Shown here in pieces: positions 1 through 13,797 of a DNA stretch of 64,000 bases. Source of the stretch: Sapria himalayana (Eukaryota > Streptophyta > Magnoliopsida > Malpighiales > Rafflesiaceae); assembly GCA_029783825.1 (NCBI GenBank), contig JAREIK010008133.1, positions 57,501 through 121,500 of the forward strand, given 5' to 3'. Numbering within the stretch: the first letter of the stretch is position 1; each line of letters begins with the position of its first letter. Under the pieces are notes generated by a model, which was not told the origin of the DNA, made no database searches, and saw nothing but the letters and a program-made list of their open reading frames with translations. A program made the translations under genes and the position numbers.

Positions 1-2250
1 TGTGTGTGTGTGTGTGTCTATCTAACAATCTTAATAACTATCTATTTATCGATTTGTCTATCTGTATATGTTCCTATATATCTTTATGTCTACTTGTTTG
101 TCTGTCTATATATGTATTTGTTATTCGTGTATCTTTCTATTATTTATTTGTCAATCTTTGTATTTGTTTATTTGTTTATCTATCTATCTATTTATGTATT
201 TATCTGTCTGCCAATCTACCTACCTATCTATCTATCTATCTATCTATTCATCTATGAGACTATCAATCAATCAATCAATCTGTCTGTAAGGCTATATATG
301 TGTATATTTTTTTTTCTATCTATCTAACTATCAATCAATCTGTTTGTATATCTATCTTTCTTTTTACCTATATCTCTCTATCTATCTTTTAGTATATAAG
401 TCTATTAGTCTAGTTGACTATTAATCAATCAATCAATCAATCAATTAATATATCTTTTATCTATCTTTCTGTCAAACTGTCAATTTGTAAATCAATTTAT
501 CTATTTATCTATCTAAATATCCAACAATCTAATAGTCTATTACTATATATGTCTATTATTTTATTAGTTTATCTGACTATTTATTTATCTATCAATTTTT
601 CTATGTGTCTATCTATCTATCTATCAAACTATCAATTAATATGCCTATTTACCTATCTGACTGTATAAATATGAGTTTATGTGTCGATCTATCTATTTTT
701 CAATCTATCTATTTATCTACCTATCTATCCATCTTTATATCTATCTATCAATCTATCTTTCTAAAACTATATATCTATTTATCTATCTATCTGGGTAACT
801 GTCTATCGAACTATCTGAAAATTTGTCTATATGTCTATATTTCTATCTCACTATATGCCTTTTAGTTTATCAATCTATACGTCTATGTGTTTATCTATCT
901 ATCTATCTAATTTTTTATATGTCTATTTGTCTCTATGTCGATCTGGCTATCTGTATATCTATCTATCTTTCTATATATATATATATCAATTTGTCAATCT
1001 ATTTATTATCTATCTATCTATCTATCAATCAAAATATCAATCTGTATATCTATCAATCAGTCTATCTATCTATATTTCTATCTATCTATCGATCAATCTA
1101 TTTGTCTATATGTCTATATGTCTATTTAAAAATATATGTACCTATCTAACTATCTATCTTTCTATCTATCTATCTGTCTAACTGTTTAACTATTTTTTTG
1201 ACTATCAGTCTATTAGTCAATTTGTCAATCTATCTATATATATACATATTATATCAATCTATCAATATGTATATTAATCTAATTTTCTATCTATCTATCA
1301 ATCTATTTATCTATCTATCTAGCTAGCTATCTATCTTTCTATATATATGTCTATCTATCTTTCTATCTATCTAATGGTCGATCGATCTATCTATTTATCT
1401 ATCTATCTTACTATCTATCTGTATATTTATCTATCTGTGTATCTATCTATTTGTTTTTCAGTCTATCTATCATATGTCTATATATCTATCTATCTATCTA
1501 TCTATTTGTCTAACAATCTATATGTCTATGTCTTTATTTATATATTTGTCTATATATATATATATATCTTTATATCAATATATTTGTCCATATGACTAAC
1601 TTTCTATTTGTCTATTTATCTATCTATCTATGTATTTACTTTTCTATCTATCTATGTATCTTTTCGTCTATCTATCAATATGCCAATCTTACAATCTATC
1701 TATCTAGTTATATTTCTGTCTAATTCACTAACTAACTAACAATCAATTTGTTTATTTGTCTATATGTCTAACTATTTTACTATCTTTTTTTCAATTAGTT
1801 TATAAGTCTATTTATCTTCTATCTTTCTTTCTATCTATCTATGTGCATGTCTATCTAACTATTAATTTGTCTATCTATCCATTTGTTTATTAGCCTATTT
1901 GTCTATCTATCTATTTGTCAATCTATCTATCAGTATATTTGTCTATCTTTTTATCTAACTATCTCTATATCTATCTATCTTATATCTATCTATCTGTCTA
2001 TTTTCCTCTCTCCATCTATCAATTTATCAATCTATCAATATGTTTGTATGATTATCTATCTATCTATATAATTGTCTAACAGTCTAATTGTCTATCTATA
2101 TATTTATATATTTGGCTATCTACTAAACTATTAGTGTATCTATCTATATTTATCTATATATTTATATATTTATAAATATATTTATCTATCTATATATTTA
2201 TATCTATATATCTATCTATCTATATAATAGTCTACTTATCTACTATACAA

Positions 2251-4400
2251 ATATCTATTAGTGTATCAGTCTATCAGTTTATAAGCCAATATATCTATTT
2301 ATTTATTTATCTATCATTCTGTTTTTCTACATGTGTATATATATATATCTATCTATCATTCTTTCTATCTATTTATTTTCCTATCACTCTATATGTTTAT
2401 CTGTTTATATAACTATTTTTCCATCAGTCTATCTAACTATTTGTTTATCTTTTTATAGGTATTTCTATATTTCTTTTTATATGTCTATTTGCCTATCTAT
2501 CTATCTATATATCTCATTATTTATCTAAATGTCTAACAATCTATCTCTATATCTCTCTATTAATCTATCTCTATAACAATCTAACTAACTATTTTCTATC
2601 TATCTATTAGTCTATCTATCCATCTGATTATCTATATATATGTTTATGTGTCTATCTATCTATTTATCTATATATATATATATATTTCTATTTATCTTTC
2701 TATATCTATATGTCTATCTAATTATTAATCTATCTATCTACCTATCTATCTATCTATTGGTCTATATGGCTATGTCTCTATATCTATATCTACCTTTTAG
2801 TTTATTTGTATATAAGTCTATGTATCTATCTAACAATATATCTAATTATCTATCTATTTGTCTTTATATCTATCTATCTATTATAAATCTATCTGAATAT
2901 CTATCTATCTGTCTGTTTATCTTGTTATCTATTATATATCTATCAGTTTATCTATCTATATGGCTATCTATCTAACTCTCTATTTCTCTATAGGTCTATA
3001 AGTTTATCAATCAATCTATATAACTATTTATCTGTCTATCCGTCAAACTATTTAACTATTTTTTTATCAATATTTCTATCAATAAATAAGTCTATATATA
3101 TATATCCATCTATAAATATGTCTATTTATATATTTGGATGTCTATCTATCTATTTATCTATCTATCAATCTATCTATTTATATATATGTCTATCTATCTA
3201 TCAATATGTCTATGCATTTATTTATCTATCTATCTATATGTCTGTCTATTTATCTATCTATTTGTCTATCTATCTATCTATCTATATGTCTATCTATTTA
3301 TAAATCTTTTTGTCTATCTATATATATATATATATCTATCTATCACTCTATTTATCTATCTATGCATCTATCTTTTTATTAGTCTATTAGAATATAAGTC
3401 TATATATTTATCCATCTATCTGTCTATTTATCTATCTATATATTTGTCTAACTATCTCAATCAAACTATCTATTTATCTTTCTATCTATCTAACTCACTA
3501 ACTAATTAACAATCTATTTGTCATTAGTCTATCTGTCAATTTTTCTATCAATTTAATTATTTACCTTTTTGTTTGTCTAATAGTCTATCTATCTATGTGT
3601 CTATCTATCTATCTATCTTTCTTTCTATATGTCTATATGTATGTCTATCTACCTGTTTATTCATGTATGTATCTATCTAACTATTTTTATATGTGTCTAT
3701 ATGTCTATCTTATAATCTATCAATCTACCTAAATGTCTACTGTCAATCTATCCATCTGTATATATATCTACCTTTCTATTTGTTTATCTATCTATTTGTC
3801 TATATATCTATCTATCAATTTATTAATCTATCTATATGTCTATGTCTATTAGTATATCTATATAATAGTGAACTTATCTAATTGTCTATCTATCAATTTA
3901 TCTATCCGTCTATATATCAAATTATATAATTTCCTTTTAGTCTATCTTTCTAATTATTTATCTGTTTATCTATTTATGGCAATATGTTTAAATGTTTCAA
4001 TCTATATATCTGTATATTGGTCAATTTATCTATCTATCTTATGTTTATTTTTTTGTCTATCTAATAATCAGTGTATCTACCTTTCTAATTATATGTCTAT
4101 TTGTCTATCTCTCTATGTTTCAATGTGTTTACCTATCTATCTATCTATCGGGTATATCTATCTATTATTCTATCTGTATATCTATCTATCTATCTATATA
4201 TATATTTATCTCTCAACCTATCTATCTGTCTATTTATATATCTGTATATCTATAAATCTATAAATCTATCTATCTATCAGTCTATATATCTATCTATCTA
4301 TCTTTCTTTCTATTTCTCTTTCTATCTATATTTATGTCTATCTATCTATGTGTCTATCTATCTATGTATCTATGATTTGTTTATCTATCTATCCCCATAT
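2251..4400 (+). repeat. Higher-order repeat within block A, copy 1
   Basis: Irregular landmarks recur in the same order in copy 2 about 4.3-4.6 kb later: ATATCTATTA followed by CTATCAGTTTATAAG (2251-2285), ATGTTTATGTG (2640), CTACCTTTTAGTTTAT (about 2800) and TATGATTTGTTTAT followed by TATCCCCATA (4371-4400). These landmarks are rare departures from TCTA, so their collinearity indicates large-unit duplication and not chance similarity of simple repeats. Boundaries are approximate. Confidence 0.6.
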
Positions 4401-7209
4401 ATATCTATCTATCTATCAATTTACTTCTAAATAAATACTTAGCTATGTATTTATGTATTTATCTATATATCTATATATCTATATCTGTATATATATCTAT
4501 ATATCTACTTATATTCTTATCTAGTTATCTGTGTATCTATGTATATGTCTATTTGACTATCTATGTATCAATCTATTTGACTATCTATCTATCTAACTAT
4601 TTAACTATCTCCCTATCTGTATTTTAATCTATCTACCTATCTATCTATTTGTCAATCTATCTATATATTTATTTATCTTTATATCTCCCCATCTATCAAT
4701 TTTCATATCCGTATATCTATCTATTTATCTATCTATATATCTATCTATTTATTTATCTATCTAACTTTCGATTTGTCAATCTATCTATCTATATTTCTTT
4801 TTATCTATGTATATGCCTATTTGTTTATCTGTATATCTACCTATTAGTATATTGAGGTATCTATCAATCTGTCTATCTATCTATCTGTCTGTCTGTCTAT
4901 CTATCTATATGACTATTTATGTATCTTTTTATCTATCTATCTTTTTTATATGTTTACCTATCTTTCTATATGTCTATTTGTATATCTATCTAGCTATCTA
5001 TCTAAGTGCATATCTATCCGTATGTGTATCTATCTATTTGTCTATCTACATATCTATCTATCTATATATCTATCTATCTATCTATGTGTCTATCTGGCTA
5101 TCTGACAATCTATCTATCTATCTATCTTTTTATCTATATATCTATCTATCTATTTATCTTTTTATTTGTCGATCTATCTATTTATCAATCTATAGAGCTT
5201 TATATCTATCAATATGTCTATCTATCTTTCTGTCCATCTTTCTATCTTTTTATCTATCTATTTTCCAAGCCATATTTTTTTCTATCTTTATATCTATCTA
5301 TCATATAATTTATCTATCTATCTATATATATATTTTTTATCTATCTACATATCTTTTTAACTATATATCTGTCTGTCTGTCTATTTATCTATCTTTTCAT
5401 CAATCAATCAATCTGTCTATCTATCTATCTGTCTGTCCATCTATCTATCTATCAATCTATGTATCTTTCTATTTATATATCTACCTATCTATATATCTAG
5501 TTGTCTATCTATCTATTTGTCTATTTATCTATTTCTCTATATATATATATATGACTATTTGTCTATATGTCTCTATATCTAATTATCTAATTATCTATTC
5601 GTCTATTAGACTATAAGTATATTTCTATATCTGTGAATCTTATATCAATATATGTATCTTTATGTCTATGTTTCCATATATCTATTTATCTCTCTATATA
5701 TCTATATATTTGTATATATGTCTATGTGTCTAGATGTTTATCTATCTATCTGTATGTCTATCTAACTAACTAACTATCTATCTATCTCTATAAATGTCTA
5801 TTAGTCTATCAGTTTATCTTTCTTTTTAGCTATCAATCTAGTTTTCTATCTGTCTGTTAACTGTTTGTGTGTTTGTCTATCTGCTTATCTATCTATCAAT
5901 ATATCTATCTATATATTAATCAATCAATCTATCTATATATCTATCTATCCATATATCTATTATTTATCTTTATATCTATCTTTCTATATATCTATCTATC
6001 TATCTAGCTTTTTGTCTATCTTTCTCTATATCTATTTTTCTATCTATCTATCTATTTATCTATTAATCAATAAAACTATCTAGCTATCTTTATATCTCTC
6101 TATCTTTCTTTCTTTCTATCACTCTACCTATCTTTTTGTCAATCAATATATCTATCTGTCTATCTGTTCTGTATATCTATCTATTCATTCTATTTGTCTA
6201 TCTATCTTTCTATCTGTCTATATGTCTATCTATCTTTCGATTATCTATTTATCTATATATTTATGTATCTATCTTTTTCTTTATCTATTTGTCTATTTAT
6301 CTAATCATTTATATGTCTATCAATTTATCTATATATTTGTATATATATCTATATATTTATATATCTATATATCTATATATCGATGTATATATTTACCTAT
6401 CTTCCAAATGGCTATTTGTCTATCTACCTATCAATAGATCAATCTAACAATGTATCTATTAATCTATTTAACTAACTAACTAACTAACTTTCTATCTATC
6501 TATCTATATGTCGATCTATCTATCTATCTATATGTCTTTCTGTGTATCTATCTATCTATCTAGCTATATATATATATATATATATATCTGTTTATCTATC
6601 TTTTTATCTATTTGTATATTTGTTTGTGTCAATCTATCTAACTATGTAACTATCTATCTTTTAATCTATCTATCTGTCTAACTATCTATCTTTTATTTAT
6701 TAGTTTAATTGTCTTTATGTCAATAAATCAATCTATCTGTCTATATATCTATCTATCTATCTGTCTGTCTAACTATCTATTTGTGTATCCAAATATCTGT
6801 TTATCTATATAATTATATAAATATCTATTAGTATATTAGTCTATCAGTTTATAAGTCAAATCTATCTATTTATTTAAGTATCTATCTTTGTATTGTTCTA
6901 TCATTGTATATATCTATCTATATCATTCTTTCTATCGATATATTTTCCTAACTATTTATCTATCATTCTTTCTATTTAAGTATCTATTTTCTTATTTATC
7001 TATCTGTTTATCTATATACCTATTTATTTTTCCATCAATCTATCTAACTATTTGTATATCTTTTTATACATAAATTCTATCTATTTTTCTATCTATCTGT
7101 CTATCTATATATCTATCTAACTATATAACTATCGATTTTTCTATCAATCTATTAGTCTATCTATCTTACTATCTATATACATGTTTATGTGTTTATCTAT
7201 CTATTTTTC

Positions 7210-7250
<41 letters not shown>

Positions 7251-7259
7251 TTTTTTTTT
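7210..7259 (+). repeat. Compound (AT)n(GT)n(T)n microsatellite
   Basis: Pure AT alternation passes directly into GT alternation and then ten T residues inside the TCTA block. The same AT-to-GT order recurs at 25052 and 26878. Confidence 0.95.
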
Positions 7260-7705
7260 CTGTCTATATATGTATATTTCTTTCTATCAATCTATCAATC
7301 TATTTATCATTCTATCTATCAACATGTCAATCTATTTTTATTTCTTTCTATCTTTCTAACTATCTATTTATCTATCTATCCATATATTTGTATATTTGGC
7401 TGTCTTTATATCTCTATCTACCTTTGAGTTTATTAGTATATATGTCTATGAATCTATCTATTAATAGTTCTAATTGTCTATATATCTATCTGTCTATATA
7501 ATTTAGTTTCTATCTATCTATCCATCTGTATATATGTCTATCTGTTATCTATTTATCAGTCTATATATTTATATGCCTATCTATCTAGCTATATATTTCT
7601 TTATATGACTATATGTCTATATATCAATCTATGTTACTATCTATTTGTCAATTTGTCTAACTATTTAAATTTTTTTCTATTGATCTATCCATCCATAAAT
7701 CTATA

Positions 7706-7708
<3 letters not shown>

Positions 7709-7755
<47 letters not shown>
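7709..7755. repeat. (AT)n microsatellite
   Basis: About 45 bases of uninterrupted AT alternation within the TCTA satellite. Confidence 0.95.
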
Positions 7756-7758
<3 letters not shown>

Positions 7759-9056
7759 TCTATGTATATCTGTTTATTTGTATGTCTATCTATTTGTCTA
7801 TCTATCTATCTATCTATCTATATATTTATCCATATATCTTTCTATCTATATGTCCAAATGTTTATATATCTATCAATCTGTCTGTCTATCTATCTATCTA
7901 TTTGTTTATCATCCTATCTAACAATCGGTCCATCTATATATTTATCTAACAGACTATGTATTTATCTCTATGTCTATATATATATTTGCCTAATATCTAT
8001 ATGTCTATCTCTTTATCTGTATATCTATTGATTTATCTATCATTCTATCTATAAATCTGTCTAAATGTATAGCTTTATATTTGTCTATTTATCTATCTAT
8101 ATATGTATCTATTTTTCTATCTTTCAATCTATCAATATGTCAATCTATCAATCTGTTTATCTTTCTATCTATCTAATTTTCTAACTAACTAATAATCTAT
8201 CTGTATATCTATCTAATTCACTAACTTACTAATAATCAATCTGTCTTTCTCTCTGTCAATCTATTTGTCTATCAATCTAACTATTTAACTTTACTTTTAT
8301 CAATTAGTCTATCTATCTATCTATCAGTTTATCTATCAATCTGTCTATCTATATATCTATCTATATATTTATTCATCTTTTTATCTATATTTCTATTTAA
8401 TTATCTATCTATATGTTTATCAATCAATCAATCTATCTGTCTATCTATCTATCATTTAATCTATCTATATGTCTATGTCTATATATATCTATCTATTGGT
8501 CTATATATATCTATTTGTCTATCTATCTATCTGTCTATTTGTATATCGATCTATCTCTCTTTATTTATCTATCTATCATTCTTTCTTTATGTCTATCTAT
8601 CTATATGTATATCTATTTAACTATCTATGATTTGTTTATTTGTCTATCCCCATAACTATCTATCTATTTATCTATCTATCTAAAAATTTAGCTATCTATA
8701 TATTTATCTATCTATTTGTGGATATATCTATAATTCTATCTATATATCAACCTATATTCTTATCTTACTATCTGTCTATATATCTATATGTCTATCTAAG
8801 TATTTTTCTATTAATCTATTTGTCTATCTATCTATCTATATGTCTATCTATCTATAAGTCAATCTATCTATATACCATTTAATTTATTTGCCTAATAATT
8901 TATCTATATATCTATCTATATCTATCTATATATCTCCCAATCTTTCGATTTGTATATCTGTATATCTATTTATCTATATATCTTTTTATCAATTTATCTA
9001 TCAATCTATCTATTTTTATATGTATCTATTTATATATCTTTATATCTCTATATATG

Positions 9057-9091
<35 letters not shown>

Positions 9092-9248
9092 GTCTATTAG
9101 TATATCATGCTATCTGTTAATTTGTCTATCTATATATTTATCATTCTATGTATCTATCTATCTATCTATCTGTTTATCAATCTATATGTCTATCTATGTA
9201 TCTTTGTATCTATCTATCTATATGTCTACTTGTCTATTTATCTATCTA

Positions 9249-9249
<1 letters not shown>

Positions 9250-9311
<62 letters not shown>
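9250..9311 (+). repeat. (TG)n microsatellite
   Basis: More than 50 bases of perfect TG alternation followed by a short AT run. On + it reads as Cys-Val repeats in two frames, which is a composition artefact. Confidence 0.97.
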
Positions 9312-9996
9312 CTTTCAATATTTCTATCTATTTATCCGTTAATCTATCTAAGTGTTCATCTATCCATATGTCTATTTGTCTAATTGCTTATCTATCTATC
9401 TTTCTATTTATCTATCTATCTCTCTATATGTCTATGTGTCAATTTACTTATGTGGCTATCTAGGTATCTAACTATTTGTCTATCAATCTATCTATCTATT
9501 TGTATATCTTTTTAACTTTCTATTTGTCAATCTATCTATTTATCAATCTATATCTACCTATCTATAAATATGTCTATATGTCTATCTGTCTATATATTTA
9601 TCTCTTTATCCCTCAATCTGTCTATTTTTCCATCCATATATCCATTTATCTTTGTATCTATCTATATTTCTACCTATCAATCTATCTAATTATCTATCTA
9701 TCTATATGTCTGTCTATCTATCTATCTATTTGACTATTTGTTAATATATCTAACTATCTGTCTATCTACCTATTTATCTATCAATATATCTATATATCTT
9801 GGTGTCTATCAATCTATATGTGTATATATCTATTTCAATATGTGTCTATTTATTTATTTATCTATCTGACAATCTGTCTCTGTGTCTATCTGTTTATTTA
9901 TCTAATTATCTATTTTTCTACTTTTCTATTAGTCTATAAATATATTTGTCTATCTATGAATCTATCTATCAGTATATGTATTGTTATGTCAATGTG

Positions 9997-10027
<31 letters not shown>

Positions 10028-11030
10028 CTCTATCATTGTATCTATTTGTCTATGTGTCTACATGTCTATCTATCAATCAAACTATCTATTAATCTATCTA
10101 TTTTTCTGTATATCTATCTATCTATTAGTCTATATGTGAATTTGTTTATGTGTCTATTTGTCTATCTATATTTTTATTTGACTATATGTCTTTTTGCCTA
10201 TTTATCTATCTATCTAGTTATCTATCAATTTATTTGTCTATCTGTCTATATATCTATGTATCTTTCTATTTATGAATTTGTCTATATATCTATCTTTTTA
10301 TTTGTATAATTATATAACTTTCTATATGTCAATCTATCTATCTTTCTATCTATATATCTATATATCTAACTATCTATCTATCAAACTATATAATTTCTTT
10401 CTTTCTATTTACCTAATATTTAATATATTTATCTATCTAATTATATATCCATCTATCTTTCTGTATATCTATCTTTCTATTTGTCTGTTTATCTATAATT
10501 TTTCCAATATATCTATCTAGCAATCTATCTGTATATCTGTCTGCTTATCTATATATCTATCTATCTATCTATATATCTAACTATCAATATATCTATATAT
10601 CTAGCTATCTATCTATATATCTTTGTATTTATTTTTCTTTTAGTTTATCTATCTATCTATCTACCTATCTATCTTTTTATGTTTCTATATGTCCATCTAC
10701 CAATATATATATATATATATATATATATCTATCTATCTATTTATATATATATCTATCGATATGCATATCTATCTATCTATGTAGCTATCTAGGTATTTAT
10801 CAATCTATTTATGTATCTTGTTATTTGTATATTATTCTATTTGTATATTTATCTATGAATATTACTATTTATCTTTTTATTTATATATCTATTTATATAT
10901 AAATATTTATATCCATCTATCTTTTTATATGTCTAACTATCAATTTGTTTATCTATCTATCAGAGTATTTCTCTATTACTCAATCTTTTTAATTCTATAT
11001 CTATCTATCTATCTATCTATCTTTTCATCT

Positions 11031-11084
11031 CTCTATATGTTTCTCTATATGTTTCTCTATATGTTTCTCTATATGTTTCTCTAT
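11031..11084 (+). repeat. 12-bp minisatellite CTCTATATGTTT
   Basis: Four perfect copies of CTCTATATGTTT followed by a partial fifth. This is the cleanest local tandem unit in block A. It indicates recent local amplification of a variant 12-mer (three tetramers). Confidence 0.93.
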
Positions 11085-11592
11085 GTATCTATTTATCTAT
11101 CTATTTTTGTATTTGTGTATCTATATATCTATCTATTTGTCAATCAATTTTTGTTTCTATCTATCTTTCTATCAATTTATTTATATGCATATCTATCTAT
11201 ATCTCTTTTTGTCTATTTTTCTTCTATATTTATCTTCTATTTCTGAATCTTTCAATCAATCTATCTATCTGTCTATCTGAGTAACTAACTATCTGTCTAT
11301 CTTTCTATCAGTTTATCTTTTATTGTAGATATCTATCTTTTTATTTACAGATCTATCTATTAATCTATCTATTATATGTCAAATTGTTCATATATCTATT
11401 ATATGTGTCTATTTTTCTAGTTGTCTATCTATCTATTTTTCTATCTATCTATCTGACTCTCTATCTATCTATCTATCTATCTATCTATATATCTATCCAT
11501 CTATCTATCTATTTGTCTATCTATTTATATAGCTACCTATCTATCTATATGTTTGTCTGTATGTCTATCTATATGTATGTCTATCTATCTGC

Positions 11593-11595
<3 letters not shown>

Positions 11596-11655
<60 letters not shown>
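11596..11655. repeat. (AT)n microsatellite
   Basis: About 60 bases of nearly perfect AT alternation embedded in TCTA satellite. Confidence 0.95.
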
Positions 11656-11657
<2 letters not shown>

Positions 11658-13132
11658 TCTATTTGTCTATCTAGATATCTAGCTATCTATCTATATGTCT
11701 ATATATCTATTTATATATCTATCTATCTTCATATCTATTTGTCTATATGTTTATCTATCTATCTGACTATTTGTATATCTATCTATTTTATTATCTAATA
11801 GTATATCAGTTAATCTTTCTATTTCTTTATCTTTTCTAAGAACAAGTTTTCTATAAATCTTATTATTTGTCTAAGAACAAGTTGTCTATATGTTTCTCTA
11901 TCTTTTTATCTGTCTATCTCTCTATCTACCTATATCTCTTTTTGTTTATCTATCTTATTGTTTATTTGCTTATTTGTGTATTTTTCTACCTGTCTATCTA
12001 TATATCTATCTTTCTATCTATCTATCTATCTATCTATATATCTTTTAATCTATCTATCATTCTATCATTTTGTATATCTATGTGTCAATTTGTTTATCTA
12101 TCAATCTATCTATCCATCTATCTACCAATATCTCAGTCTATTAATCTGTATATATGTCTCTCTATCTATCTATCTATTTATCTGTCAATCTATCAAGACA
12201 ACTATGACTATTGGACTATATATCTTTCTTTATATCTTTATATCTACTATCTATCTATATATATTTCTATCTATTTGTCTATTTGTCTATATTTCAATCT
12301 TTCTATTTGTCTATTTGTTTATCTTTTTATCTATCTATATATCTTTTAATCTATTTATCTATTTATCTGTCTATCTATATATTTGTCTATTAACTATTTA
12401 TTTATCTATCTGTCTATATATATATATCTAGCATTTTGTGTAACTATATATCTATTATCGTGTGTATCTATTTATCTATCTACCTATCTATCTATCAATC
12501 TATCTATCTATTTATCTTTCTATTTATCTTTCTATCAATCAATCTATCTATCTATCTAACTAATATCTATCTACCTAGATATATGTCTATTAGTATATCT
12601 CACAATCTATCAATTTGTCTATTTGTCTATTAGTCATTCTATATCTCTAACTTTATATATATCTATATGTCTATCTCTTAATCTATCTATCTATCTAGCT
12701 ATCTATCATTCTCTTTATTTGTCTATCTATTTATTTGTCTATCATTCAATCAATCAATCTATCTAACTATCTATCTGACTATTTGTTTATCTATTTATCT
12801 ATGTTTAACTATCTTTATATCTATCATATCTATCTATTTGTCCATCTTTCTATCTATTTATCTATCTATAAGTGCATCTGTCTATCTATATAATAATCTA
12901 TATATCTATTGATCTATTAATCTATCAATCTTTCTATTTGGCTCTCTTTCTATCTATCTATTTATCTATCTATCTATCTAGCTGTATATCTCTCTATCTC
13001 TTTATCTATCTTTTAGTGTATCAGTCTATCAGTCTATGTGTCTATCTATCTTTTTCTCTATCAGTCTTTTAGTCTATGTGTTTATCTATCTATCTATCTA
13101 TATGTCTATCTATTTATCTGTCTAATGTATAT

Positions 13133-13134
<2 letters not shown>

Positions 13135-13172
<38 letters not shown>
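13135..13172. repeat. (AT)n microsatellite
   Basis: Uninterrupted AT alternation inside block A. A second run lies at 13677-13708. Confidence 0.93.
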
Positions 13173-13174
<2 letters not shown>

Positions 13175-13673
13175 ATATGTCTATCTATTTATCTCTCAAT
13201 CAGTTTATTTTTCTATTTGTCTCTATGTCTATCTATATAACTATATATTTGTCTATATTTCTATTTATTTATATTTCTATGTGTCTATCTATCTGTCTAT
13301 CACTATATCTATCTATCTATCTAACTATCTAAGTGTCTTTTTGTCTATCAGTCTATCTATTAATCTATATATAATTATATCCATCTATCAATCTGTCTAT
13401 ATATCTATCTATTTATCTATCTATATGTCTTTCTATCTATATGTCTATATGTCTATCTATCTGATTATCATTTTATATATCTATCTATCTATCTATTTAT
13501 CTATCTATGTGTCTATTTGTTTAAATGACTACTTGTCAATCTATCAATTAATCAATCAATCAGTCTGTCTATCTATCTATTTGTCTCTGTCTATTTATCT
13601 ATCTATGTATATGTGTATCTATCTATTTTTCTATCTCTCAATCTTTCAATCTATTAATCTATCAATCTGTGAA

Positions 13674-13710
<37 letters not shown>

Positions 13711-13735
13711 ATCTATCTATGTATTTGTCTATCTT

Positions 13736-13797
13736 TCGAATTGTCTAATTGTCTAATTATATATATATATATATATAATTAGACAATTAGACAATTC
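13736..13797. repeat. Perfect 62-bp palindrome (potential cruciform)
   Basis: Two 31-nt arms are exact reverse complements. The left arm begins TCGAATTGTCTAATTGTC and the centre is an AT alternation at 13766/13767. The right arm is locally in TAGA orientation, so it is a micro-inversion of the left arm. A second perfect 20-bp palindrome (ATAGACAAAT and its complement) follows at 13803-13822 and returns the sequence to TCTA orientation. Confidence 0.95.

Larger units (their letters stand above)
6821..8656 (+). repeat. Higher-order repeat within block A, copy 2
   Basis: Carries the same ordered landmarks as copy 1: ATATCTATTA plus CTATCAGTTTATAAG (6821-6855), ATGTTTATGTG (7181), CTACCTTTGAGTTTAT (about 7419) and TATGATTTGTTTAT plus CTATCCCCATA (8627-8654). 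Offsets to copy 1 range from 4256 to 4618 bases, so indels have accumulated. Copy 2 has gained a (AT)n(GT)n(T)n tract at 7210-7259. Confidence 0.6.
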
